Assembly: GCA_023250175.1 (NCBI GenBank)
Contig: JAHFBD010000047.1
Coordinates: 1-12,471, forward strand
DNA from: Candidatus Melainabacteria bacterium
GTDB taxonomy: Bacteria > Cyanobacteriota > Vampirovibrionia > 2-02-FULL-35-15
Direction of reading: 5' to 3'
Length of the DNA stretch: 12,471 nt
Below, piece by piece: positions 1-6,960 of this stretch (positions are counted from its first letter, which is position 1; the number at the start of each line of letters is the position of its first letter). The notes under the pieces are model-generated. The model was not told the DNA's origin, searched no databases, and was given only the letters and a program-made list of their open reading frames with translations. Position numbers and translations under genes: made by a program.

Positions 1-731
1 ATTTCATTTTCATGATGTGGAAAAATTAAATCATCCCCCCCCCCATGGATATCCAAATTTGTTTCATATAGTGCATAGTTCATTGCAGAGCATTCAAGAT
101 GCCATCCAGGTCTTCCTTTTCCCCAGGGACTTTGAAATCCATATTCGTCAGGGTTTTTAACCCCTTTCCAGAGTGCAAAATCTAAAGGGTGTTTTTTCTT
201 TGGATTTGGCTCAACTCTTCCAAATCCCTTTTCTAATTCCTCCATGGATTGTCCTTTAAGTTTTCCATAGGTTTTAAATGAAGCTATTGAAAAATAAACA
301 TCACTATCAATTTCATATGCAGATTTGCTTTGCACTAAATGATTTATAAAATCAATCATTTGTGATAGATATTGAGTTGCTCTTGGTTCAAAATCAGGCC
401 AGTTAACCCCAAGAGCAATCATGTCCTCATGGAATGAGTGAGTATAGATCCTTGCTACTTTGTCTGGATTTAAATTAAGTTCTGTAGCTTTTTTTATAAT
501 CTTGTCGTCAATATCAGTAATATTTCTTGTCCAATTTACTAAAAAGCCAGCATGTCTTAAAAATCTGACTATAAAATCCCATGTTATTGCAGATCTTGCA
601 TGACCTATGTGTGAATGGTCATAAACAGTTGGTCCACAAGTGTAGATATTAACAGTAGGTTTGTTATAAGGTATAAATTGTTCTTTTTGCTTTGTTAATG
701 AATTATAGACAACAATATTTGTATCTTTCAT
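1..731 (-). CDS. cysS: Cysteinyl-tRNA synthetase, N-terminal part (C-terminus beyond window)
   Basis: Class I aminoacyl-tRNA synthetase that charges tRNA-Cys in the cytosol. The ATG at 731-729 opens a frame that stays open to the window edge (243 full codons). The four zinc ligands known from the E. coli enzyme have visible counterparts: Cys32 (in TCGPT), Cys214 (in HLECSAMN), and His239 and Glu243 (in PHHENE). The class I HIGH motif is at residues 41-44. The substrate pocket region reads GRPGWHLECSAMN, which is typical of CysRS. The KMSKS loop and anticodon-binding part lie outside the window. The start is supported by its alignment to the family N-terminus and by a weak AAGAG-type purine run upstream. 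It sits 35 bp downstream of ybeY on the same strand, so the two are probably co-transcribed. A run of ten G (sense strand) encodes the conserved Gly triplet before Asp-Asp-Leu; the frame is intact as given. Identification is very secure. Confidence 0.97.
   Translation of the reverse strand, partial: MKDTNIVVYNSLTKQKEQFIPYNKPTVNIYTCGPTVYDHSHIGHARSAITWDFIVRFLRHAGFLVNWTRNITDIDDKIIKKATELNLNPDKVARIYTHSFHEDMIALGVNWPDFEPRATQYLSQMIDFINHLVQSKSAYEIDSDVYFSIASFKTYGKLKGQSMEELEKGFGRVEPNPKKKHPLDFALWKGVKNPDEYGFQSPWGKGRPGWHLECSAMNYALYETNLDIHGGGDDLIFPHHENE
35..44. repeat. C10/G10 homopolymer inside cysS
   Basis: Ten consecutive C on the plus strand (G on the coding strand) fall in the codons for the conserved GlyGlyGly-Asp of CysRS. 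The reading frame through the tract is correct, because HGGGDDLIFPHHENE follows. In such AT-rich DNA a ten-base G run is unusual and prone to slippage or sequencing error. Confidence 0.9.
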
Positions 732-766
732 TTTTAATTTCTCTTACTTCTTAATTTTACCGTTTT

Positions 767-1246
767 CTATAATCTCTTTAAGATTTTGTCTTGTAATGCA
801 AACATAATCTTAGCTTCTTTTTTAACTTGATGGTCATATCCTATTAAATGTAAATAACCATGAATTAAAAGCATTTTTAGTTCTTCTTCTAAAGGTTGAT
901 TTTTATTAAAAGACTGTTCTTTTGCTTTTTTTATTGAAATAATGATATCTCCTAAGTATTTTTGATTAATTTGTTCTTTCTTCTTTAGGTAAAAGGATAA
1001 AACATCGGTTGGTTTATTGATGTTTCTAAATTGTTTGTTTAATTTCTGGATCTCTTTATTATTAGTAAGAACAAGGCTATAACTTAGTTCTTTGACCCAT
1101 TTATATTTGGTCTTTGGTAGAACAGTTTCAATTAACTCTTTTAGTTCCTTTGTTGTTTTTGTCCACCATTGTCTTGACTTGATATAGCAAGATGGTCTTA
1201 TTAGTATTAAGGGTTGATTTAAATTCTTATTTGTTTTTATATTCAC
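767..1246 (-). CDS. ybeY: Endoribonuclease YbeY (16S rRNA maturation factor)
   Basis: Single-strand-specific metallo-endoribonuclease of the UPF0054 family, known for 16S rRNA 3'-end maturation and ribosome quality control. The 159-residue length is normal for the family. The metal-binding signature HGYLHLIGYDH is at residues 129-139, with His129, His133 and His139 as predicted ligands. The upstream family motif PTDVLSF is at 79-85, preceded by NKQFR, and LGDIIIS is at 98-104. The start is a GTG at 1246-1244: no in-frame ATG exists before Met125, and the frame is closed by a TAG ending at 1268. No convincing Shine-Dalgarno is seen, so the start could be slightly different. It lies 35 bp before cysS and diverges from rnc across about 210 bp. 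YbeY and RNase III both act in rRNA maturation, and here they are divergent neighbours. Confidence 0.96.
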   Translation of the reverse strand: MNIKTNKNLNQPLILIRPSCYIKSRQWWTKTTKELKELIETVLPKTKYKWVKELSYSLVLTNNKEIQKLNKQFRNINKPTDVLSFYLKKKEQINQKYLGDIIISIKKAKEQSFNKNQPLEEELKMLLIHGYLHLIGYDHQVKKEAKIMFALQDKILKRL

Positions 1247-1458
1247 TATTAAATAGTATGTTTCTACCTACCGCCGGTTTTTTCGCTGTGCTCTCAAAAC
1301 TGGCTTTCCAGAGTGCTTTCAATCTGTCATTTATAATACATTACGATTTTACCGAGTTTTCATAATTTTGGGGATAAAATCTTACCTTATAAGTTGTTTA
1401 CTTAGAAATATTACACTAGCTAGGTAGTAACAATAGTATATTAAATAAAAGAGAAGTT
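1247..1458. other. Divergent intergenic region between ybeY and rnc
   Basis: About 210 bp without a gene. It must hold the promoters for both directions, but I see no convincing -35/-10 pair. A perfect TATAAT lies at 1332-1337 (plus strand) without a recognisable -35 at 16-18 bp. A GC-richer imperfect inverted repeat sits at 1273-1304 and is listed separately. The rest is plain AT-rich sequence. A purine stretch GAGAAG at 1451-1456 serves as a weak, closely spaced ribosome binding site for rnc. Confidence 0.5.
1273..1304. repeat. Imperfect inverted repeat (9-bp arms)
   Basis: GCCGGTTTT at 1273-1281 pairs with AAAACTGGC at 1296-1304, with one G-T wobble around a 14-base loop. It lies just upstream of ybeY (minus) in the divergent spacer. 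No clean T-tract follows in either direction, so it is not a clear terminator. It could be a 5'-UTR hairpin of ybeY or an intergenic repeat unit. Confidence 0.5.
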
Positions 1459-2160
1459 ATGTTGACAAACACAAGAAAAACCCAATTAATTAATTTTTCA
1501 AATTCTCAAAAATTGAAAATCAAAGATTTATCCTTGTTAAATACAGCTTTAACTCACAGTTCGTTTATAAAAGATAATTCAAATAAAAACATTACGGATA
1601 ATGAGCGGTTAGAGTTTTTTGGAGATGCTGTTTTAAAGCTTTATGTGAGTGATTATTTGTTGAGTAAGTATCTTAACTATTCTGAGGGTGAATTAAGCAA
1701 ATTAAGGGCAGTTGTTGTCAGCGAGAAAATCTTAGGCAATATTGCAAAAAAAATAAACCTTGATAAATATATACTAGTAGGAAAAAATGAAAAAAAACAA
1801 TTACCTATTTCAATTCTTGCCGACTCACTTGAAGCCTTAATAGCTGTTATTTATTATGAATGTGGGGAGAAAAAAGCCAAGGAATATATATTAAACCATT
1901 GGTATGAATATATTGAGATTGCTGATAAAAACAAAGAAAAAGATAACTTTAAGGCTGTTTTGCAGGAATATTTACAAGGCAATAATAAGGGACTGCCTAT
2001 ATATAAAACATTTTTAGAGTCAGGTCCGGATCATGACAAAGAATTTGAAGTTGCTGTCTTTTTGGATAACAATGAATTTGCAAGGGGCGTAGGAAAAACA
2101 AAAAAAGAAGCAAGTCAGAGTGCTGCAAAAAATGCATTAATTAAGTTAGGAAGATATTAA
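1459..2160 (+). CDS. rnc: Ribonuclease III
   Basis: Double-strand-specific endoribonuclease that processes rRNA precursors and other structured RNAs. The 233-residue length matches the bacterial family. The catalytic domain signature NERLEFFGDAVL is at residues 48-59, giving Glu49, Glu52 and Asp56. The second acidic pair, Asp122 and Glu125, is in ILADSLEALIAVIYYE. These correspond to the Mg-binding residues of E. coli RNase III (E38, E41, D45, D114, E117). A C-terminal double-stranded-RNA-binding domain spans about residues 163-231, with the typical end GKTKKEASQSAAKNALIKL. The ATG at 1459 is the natural start; a weak GAGAAG lies directly upstream. It is the first gene of a tight plus-strand run, with its stop only 2 bp before argB. 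Nothing looks broken. Confidence 0.97.
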   Translation: MLTNTRKTQLINFSNSQKLKIKDLSLLNTALTHSSFIKDNSNKNITDNERLEFFGDAVLKLYVSDYLLSKYLNYSEGELSKLRAVVVSEKILGNIAKKINLDKYILVGKNEKKQLPISILADSLEALIAVIYYECGEKKAKEYILNHWYEYIEIADKNKEKDNFKAVLQEYLQGNNKGLPIYKTFLESGPDHDKEFEVAVFLDNNEFARGVGKTKKEASQSAAKNALIKLGRY

Positions 2161-2162
2161 TT

Positions 2163-3038
2163 ATGGATAGATCAAATAATAAAAATGCTCAAAGTCGTGT
2201 TCAAGTTTTATCACAGGCACTTCCATACATCCAAAAATTCCATGGGAAAGTATTTGTTATTAAATATGGTGGTTCTGCAATGACAGATCCAAAGCTTAAG
2301 CTTCAAACAATTAAAGACTTTGTTTTATTAAGTTGTGTAGGAATTAAACTTGTACTAGTACATGGTGGTGGACCAGAAATAAATACAATGTGTAAGAAAT
2401 TAAATCTTCGAGTTGAGTTTATCGATGGGCTTCGTGTTACTGATGCTGCTACTATGGAAATTGTGGAGATGGTGCTTGTTGATAAAGTACAAAAAGAGCT
2501 TGTAAATCTAATAAATGTATCCGGTGCCAAGGCTATAGGGCTTTGTGGCAAGGATGGCAAACTGTTTTCAGCCGAACAAATACCAGGAATGAAAAAATTT
2601 GGTTATATAGGACAAGTTAAATCAATTGATAATTCAGTGTTGTTAACCCTTTTAGAAAAAGGATTTATTCCTGTAATTAGTTCTGTCGGGGCAGATTCTA
2701 AAGGACAAAACTATAATATAAATGCTGATAATGTAGCAAGTGCAATAGCATCTTCGATTAAAGCCTCAAAGCTAGTTCTTATGACGGATACACTTGGGAT
2801 ATTAAAAAACTCAAAAAAAACAGAATCATTAATTTCCAGACTATCGGTTAAACAAGCTATGCAATATATGAAATCTAAAACAATATCTGGTGGAATGATT
2901 CCAAAAACTTGGGCAGCAATTGATGCTTTAAAACAAGGAGTAGATTCTGTACATATTATTGATGGCAGTTTAAAACATTCAACCTTGCTTGAGGTATTTA
3001 CTGATGATGGTATTGGAACCATGATTACTAGAAATTAG
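2163..3038 (+). CDS. argB: Acetylglutamate kinase
   Basis: Phosphorylates N-acetyl-L-glutamate with ATP, the second step of arginine biosynthesis, in the cytosol. It has 291 residues, a normal length. The amino-acid-kinase motifs appear in order: KYGGSAM at 34-40 (phosphate-binding Lys34), VHGGGPEI at 66-73 (substrate-binding Gly loop), GLRVTD at 89-94, NINADNVA at 185-192, and GGMIPK at 243-248 with GTMI near the C-terminus. The N-terminal LSQALPYIQKF is the helix seen in ArgB of arginine-inhibited, hexameric type (for example cyanobacteria), so feedback inhibition and PII binding are possible but unproven here. AGGAAG at 2148-2153, inside the last rnc codons, is its Shine-Dalgarno (9-base spacing), which implies translation linked to rnc. 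No other arg gene is in the window. Confidence 0.96.
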   Translation: MDRSNNKNAQSRVQVLSQALPYIQKFHGKVFVIKYGGSAMTDPKLKLQTIKDFVLLSCVGIKLVLVHGGGPEINTMCKKLNLRVEFIDGLRVTDAATMEIVEMVLVDKVQKELVNLINVSGAKAIGLCGKDGKLFSAEQIPGMKKFGYIGQVKSIDNSVLLTLLEKGFIPVISSVGADSKGQNYNINADNVASAIASSIKASKLVLMTDTLGILKNSKKTESLISRLSVKQAMQYMKSKTISGGMIPKTWAAIDALKQGVDSVHIIDGSLKHSTLLEVFTDDGIGTMITRN

Positions 3039-3062
3039 AAGGTGATAACATAAAATATACAA

Positions 3063-5981
3063 ATGAACGATAAACAAGAAATTAATTACAAAGACACCTT
3101 ACATTTACCCCAGACAGATTTTCCTATGAAAGGAGATGGTCCTCGTAGAGAGCCTTCTATACAACAATTTTGGGAAGACAATAAAATATATGAAAAAGCT
3201 TTAGAGAAGCGAAAAAAAACAAATGCAGAAAGATTTTTACTGCATGATGGTCCACCATACTTAAGCTCCGGAAATATTCACATAGGAACTGCTTTAAATA
3301 AGATTCTAAAAGATATTGTTGTTAAATATAAAACTTTAAGTGGTTATTATTCTCCTTATTTACCGGGTTTTGACTGTCATGGGCTACCTATTGAAAGTGC
3401 TGTATTAAAAGCAAACAAAGAGCACAAGGATCAAAAAGATCAAAAAGAACAAAAAAAACTTGCTCCGCTAGAATTGCGTAAAAAATGTATTGAGTTTGTT
3501 TTACAAAACAGAAAATCACAAGAAGAAAAGTTTAAACGATTAGGCGTTCTTGGTGACTGGGGCAATTCATATATGACTATTCATCCAAGGTTTGAAGCTC
3601 GTCAATTAGAGTTGTTTGGACAAATGGTAGATAAAGGATATATTTATAGAGGACTTAAGCCTGTATATTGGTGTACTAGTTGTCAGACGGCATTGGCAGA
3701 AGCTGAGGTTGAATATGTTGAAAACTATAAATCCCCAAGTATTTATGTGTCTTTTAAGGTAACTAAACTAAGTGAAAAAGCAAGTAAATTACAAAAGTGT
3801 AATGATTTGAAAGTGGTCATTTGGACTACTACACCATGGACAATTCCAGGGAATTTAGCTGTTTGTTTAAATGAATCTTTTGAATATGTAGTTGTTAAAT
3901 CAATCAAGTTTGGGCATTTGTTATTAGCAAAAGATTTGTTGGAAAGCTTTAATAAGAAAATCTCTGAAGATTGTGAAATATTAGAGACTATAGAAGGTAA
4001 AGAGCTTGAAGGTACTATTTGTAAACACCCTCTTTATGACAGAGAAAGCCCTATTATTTTAGGAGAGCATGTGACATTAGAAACTGGTACTGGTTGTGTG
4101 CATACTGCACCAGGACATGGGTTAGAAGATTTTCATATTAGTCATAAATATGGATTAGGGGTTTTGTCACCAGTAGATTCTAAAGGGTTGCTTACAGAGG
4201 AAGCTGGTCCAGATTTAACTGGATTGCAGGTACATAAAACTGGTAATCAAAAAGTTACAGAGCTTTTATTAAATAGTGGTGCTTTAATTTTTCAGGAAGA
4301 TTATTTGCATAGCTATCCACATTGTTGGCGTTCAAAAACACCAATTATTTTTAGAGCAACAGAACAATGGTTTTGTAGTATTAAACCTTTTAAAGATAAG
4401 GCTCTGGCAGAAATTGAAAAAGTTAAATGGATTCCAGATGCTGGTAAGAACAGAATATATTCAATGGTTGAATCAAGGAGTGATTGGTGTATAAGTCGTC
4501 AACGTGTATGGGGTGTACCAATACCAGCGTTCTACTGTAATTCATGTAAAAAGGTTCACTTGAGTAAAAAAATTGTTGATAATGTGGCAAAGATAATGGA
4601 AGAAAAGGGCTCTAATGTTTGGTGGGAATTAAATGAAGATTCTTTACTGTTACCTGGTTATAAGTGTGATTGTGGTTCAATGTCATTCATAAAAGAAACA
4701 GACATAATGGATGTATGGTTTGATTCGGGTTCTACGCACTATTCAGTAGTAGATCAAATTCCTTCCTTGCATGATAAAGATAAAAAAGGTTCACCAAGTG
4801 AAATTTATTTGGAAGGTAGTGATCAACATAGAGGCTGGTTTCAATCATCACTGCTTACTTCCGTTGCTATAAATGATAAAGCGCCATATAAAATGGTTTT
4901 GACTCATGGATTTGTTTTAGATGAGTCTGGCAGAAAAATGTCAAAATCCATTGGTAATGTAGTTGAGCCAGAAAAGGTTATTAATGAGTATGGAGCTGAT
5001 ATTTTAAGATTGTGGGTGAGTAGTGTTGATTATTCCTCTGATATGAGAATCGGTCAAAACATGCTTAAGCAACTGGCTGAAGTATATAGAAACATAAGAA
5101 ATACAGCAAGATTTATCTTGGGTAACTTATGTGATTTTAATGATTCAATACGAGAAAATTATCCATTAGAAAAATTATGGTTAATTGACAAATATATTTT
5201 GTTGTATATTGAAAAAGAAATTAAGCCAGAAATAGATAGTTATTTTAACAATTATGATTTTTATAGATACTATCAAAAACTACAAAATTTTTGTGCTGTA
5301 GATTTATCAAGTTTTTACTTTGACATAGTAAAGGACAGGCTTTATACCGGTACTCTTGAGCAAAGACAGGCAGTGCAGTTTGTTCTAAGAGAGATATTGG
5401 ATACATTGATTCCGGTATTATGTCCTGTTTTGCCACATCTTGCAGAAGATATATGGACTCACTTGCCTGAAAATCTAAATAAACATGTTGAATCTGCCCT
5501 TTGTCTTGATTGGCCTAAACAAAATCTAAGATTTATGACTGAATTTGGACCTGCTGAAAATTATATTAGAGATGGAATCTTAAAAGTTAGAACCATTGTT
5601 AATAAAACTCTTGAGATAGCTAGGGCTGCAAAGAAAATAGGAAAATCGCTTGAAGCAAAAGTTTTAATATGTTTTCCAAATAGTTCTGATAATTATAATG
5701 TTCTATCTGACTTAAATAAGCATAACCCCAAAGAACTTGAGGCTTTATTTATTGTTTCACAAGTGGAAATATGTAATATTCTTCCTGCTGATTTGTCTTC
5801 TGATTATTATTCGAGAGTAGACGATGAGGGTTGTACAGTTATTGTTACTTCTGCTAATGGGATGAAGTGTATTAGGTGTTGGAAATACTCTACTGATATA
5901 GGAAAACATTCTACCCATAAGGAAATTTGTTCAAGTTGTATAAAGGCAGTAGATGAGCATTTGCAGCCTAATGTTGTTTAA
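3063..5981 (+). CDS. ileS: Isoleucyl-tRNA synthetase
   Basis: Class I synthetase that charges tRNA-Ile and edits misactivated valine. It has 972 residues, slightly longer than E. coli IleRS (938). The HIGH-type motif HIGT is at residues 73-76 in PPYLSSGNIHIG. The editing (CP1) domain includes WTTTPWTIPGN. The catalytic core shows SRSDWCISRQRVWGVPIP, DVWFDSGSTH, EGSDQHRGWFQSSL, and KMSKS at 625-629. A C-terminal zinc finger has Cys936, Cys939, Cys956 and Cys959, so this is the bacterial type with a tRNA-binding zinc ribbon. A Lys/Gln/Asp-rich insert with repeated DQK/EQK lies near residues 119-131. An in-frame TAA at 3051 forces the ATG at 3063. The nearest strong Shine-Dalgarno (AAGGTGAT, 3039-3046) is about 16 bases upstream, unusually far. 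It is third in the rnc-argB-ileS run. Confidence 0.98.
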   Translation: MNDKQEINYKDTLHLPQTDFPMKGDGPRREPSIQQFWEDNKIYEKALEKRKKTNAERFLLHDGPPYLSSGNIHIGTALNKILKDIVVKYKTLSGYYSPYLPGFDCHGLPIESAVLKANKEHKDQKDQKEQKKLAPLELRKKCIEFVLQNRKSQEEKFKRLGVLGDWGNSYMTIHPRFEARQLELFGQMVDKGYIYRGLKPVYWCTSCQTALAEAEVEYVENYKSPSIYVSFKVTKLSEKASKLQKCNDLKVVIWTTTPWTIPGNLAVCLNESFEYVVVKSIKFGHLLLAKDLLESFNKKISEDCEILETIEGKELEGTICKHPLYDRESPIILGEHVTLETGTGCVHTAPGHGLEDFHISHKYGLGVLSPVDSKGLLTEEAGPDLTGLQVHKTGNQKVTELLLNSGALIFQEDYLHSYPHCWRSKTPIIFRATEQWFCSIKPFKDKALAEIEKVKWIPDAGKNRIYSMVESRSDWCISRQRVWGVPIPAFYCNSCKKVHLSKKIVDNVAKIMEEKGSNVWWELNEDSLLLPGYKCDCGSMSFIKETDIMDVWFDSGSTHYSVVDQIPSLHDKDKKGSPSEIYLEGSDQHRGWFQSSLLTSVAINDKAPYKMVLTHGFVLDESGRKMSKSIGNVVEPEKVINEYGADILRLWVSSVDYSSDMRIGQNMLKQLAEVYRNIRNTARFILGNLCDFNDSIRENYPLEKLWLIDKYILLYIEKEIKPEIDSYFNNYDFYRYYQKLQNFCAVDLSSFYFDIVKDRLYTGTLEQRQAVQFVLREILDTLIPVLCPVLPHLAEDIWTHLPENLNKHVESALCLDWPKQNLRFMTEFGPAENYIRDGILKVRTIVNKTLEIARAAKKIGKSLEAKVLICFPNSSDNYNVLSDLNKHNPKELEALFIVSQVEICNILPADLSSDYYSRVDDEGCTVIVTSANGMKCIRCWKYSTDIGKHSTHKEICSSCIKAVDEHLQPNVV

Positions 5982-6020
5982 TACCAATTCGCACAATTAA
6001 GCTTAAATAAAAAATAGAAA

Positions 6021-6755
6021 CTATTTCCTTCCAACGGCAAGATGGTGTAAATGGTTGTATTGTTTGGGAAATTTCTTTAATTCTTTAATCTTCTTTAAAA
6101 CAATGTCTCTGACCATTTTTTGCTGATCATTAATAGATAATGTTGCATCAATTACAGTTAACCCAAACTCTTCTATCATTTTGTCATATTCAATTAAGAT
6201 TTTTTCTTGAAATAGCTTAAAGCTTTCTTTTATATCAGAAGAAAGTCCTATATCCATCCCTGCTTCATAGTATTTGATTTGTGCTCTACTACTTAGAATT
6301 CGTTCTAAAGCAACATTTAATGGAACTTTAAAATAAAAAGCTATTGAAGGTGGGACAGCAAATTCATATAATTTTCTTACCCATTGAGGTGATACTCCTC
6401 TTGCAACATCTCTTGCAAAAGCTGTGTAAATATATCTATCAGCTAAAACAATTGCGCCAGCTTTTAGCGGAGGAATAATTTCACATTCAATTCTATCTGC
6501 AAAGTCTGTTGCATGAATTAAGCTAAATGTTGTAGGTGTTAAGATTTGTCTGGTCTTTCCTCTTTTGGTAGTGATTTTTACTAAAGGAGATGAATTCCAA
6601 GCACTTAAAAAGACTCCGTAACCCTCGTTTAATAACCATTGATGTAATAATTTCAATTGAGTACTTTTACCAGAACCGTCAATTCCTTCTACGGTAAAAA
6701 GCTTTCCAGGGAATTCGCTTTTAATAGTTTTCTCTGTTTTATCCATTTTATCCAT
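6021..6755 (-). CDS. Thymidylate kinase-family P-loop kinase (divergent subtype)
   Basis: A nucleotide-monophosphate-kinase-like P-loop protein of the thymidylate kinase family; canonical Tmk converts dTMP to dTDP. The Walker A motif VEGIDGSGKST is at residues 22-32, and the DRY motif at 106-108 (ADRYIYTAFARD) is the Tmk-type DR(Y/H). Two features are atypical. The REPGGT segment that normally follows the first helix is replaced by SAWNSSPLVKITTKRGKTRQ (51-70). Residues 154-172 (including YYEAGMDIGLS) replace the usual short lid. At 244 residues it is about 30 longer than usual Tmk, ending in a basic and His-rich tail. So it may be a paralogous kinase rather than the housekeeping enzyme. Met1 (6755) and Met4 (6746) are both possible starts; AGG at 6758-6756 is better spaced for Met4. 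It converges with ileS and diverges from gpsA. Confidence 0.85.
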   Translation of the reverse strand: MDKMDKTEKTIKSEFPGKLFTVEGIDGSGKSTQLKLLHQWLLNEGYGVFLSAWNSSPLVKITTKRGKTRQILTPTTFSLIHATDFADRIECEIIPPLKAGAIVLADRYIYTAFARDVARGVSPQWVRKLYEFAVPPSIAFYFKVPLNVALERILSSRAQIKYYEAGMDIGLSSDIKESFKLFQEKILIEYDKMIEEFGLTVIDATLSINDQQKMVRDIVLKKIKELKKFPKQYNHLHHLAVGRK

Positions 6756-6757
6756 CC

Positions 6758-6773
6758 TATTAGTATACTAATA
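6758..6773. promoter_or_regulatory. 16-bp perfect palindrome upstream of the Tmk-family gene
   Basis: TATTAGTATACTAATA is a perfect 16-bp dyad ending 2 bp before the start codon of the kinase gene, at its expected transcription start and leader. This is a natural place for a repressor site or a small 5'-UTR hairpin. Given the AT content, about one such palindrome per window is expected by chance, so only its position argues for function. Confidence 0.35.
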
Positions 6774-6778
6774 AACTT

Positions 6779-6806
6779 TAGATAAATTTCTACAAGATTC
6801 TGTAAA
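6779..6806 (-). promoter_or_regulatory. Candidate promoter of the Tmk-family gene
   Basis: Reading the minus strand, TTTACA (6806-6801) and TATCTA (6784-6779) are separated by 16 bp. That is a fair sigma-70-type pair about 24 bp before the start codon. Transcription would begin inside or next to the palindrome at 6758-6773. AT-rich DNA makes such matches common. Confidence 0.3.
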
Positions 6807-6924
6807 CATGCAATTTTGTTTTTTTACTCAGTTACTAAAATACCAATAAATACAAGAAGAAGGTACAATTGCTTTAAATAGTAAATGTAAAAATCTGTGA
6901 ATTAATTCTAACTAATGTGAAAAT

Positions 6925-6960
6925 ATGAAAATACAAAAACATGAAAATACAAAAATATGA
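6925..6960 (+). repeat. 16-bp tandem repeat running into the gpsA start, with an 11-codon leader ORF
   Basis: A 16-bp unit beginning ATGAAAATACAAAAA occurs twice (6925-6940 and 6941-6956), and a third partial copy (ATGAAAAG) starts at 6957 and supplies the gpsA start codon. The first ATG opens MKIQKHENTKI, whose TGA (6958-6960) overlaps the gpsA ATG in the classic ATGA arrangement. The second ATG is in another frame and stops inside gpsA. No Shine-Dalgarno is present anywhere nearby, so the A-rich repeat is the only visible ribosome entry context. Confidence 0.6.

Noticed and set aside
1332..1337. A TATAAT in the ybeY-rnc spacer, considered as the rnc promoter.
   Set aside because: No -35-like hexamer at 16-18 bp and no extended -10, and it is about 120 bp from the rnc start; not enough to call.
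2303..3022. Two open frames on the minus strand opposite argB (85 and 103 codons).
   Set aside because: They are antisense shadows of a clearly conserved enzyme, with compositionally odd protein sequence and no ribosome binding site.
5997..6006. The palindrome TTAAGCTTAA between ileS and the Tmk-family gene, considered as a terminator.
   Set aside because: There is no loop or GC-rich stem, it is short, and it is expected by chance in AT-rich DNA.
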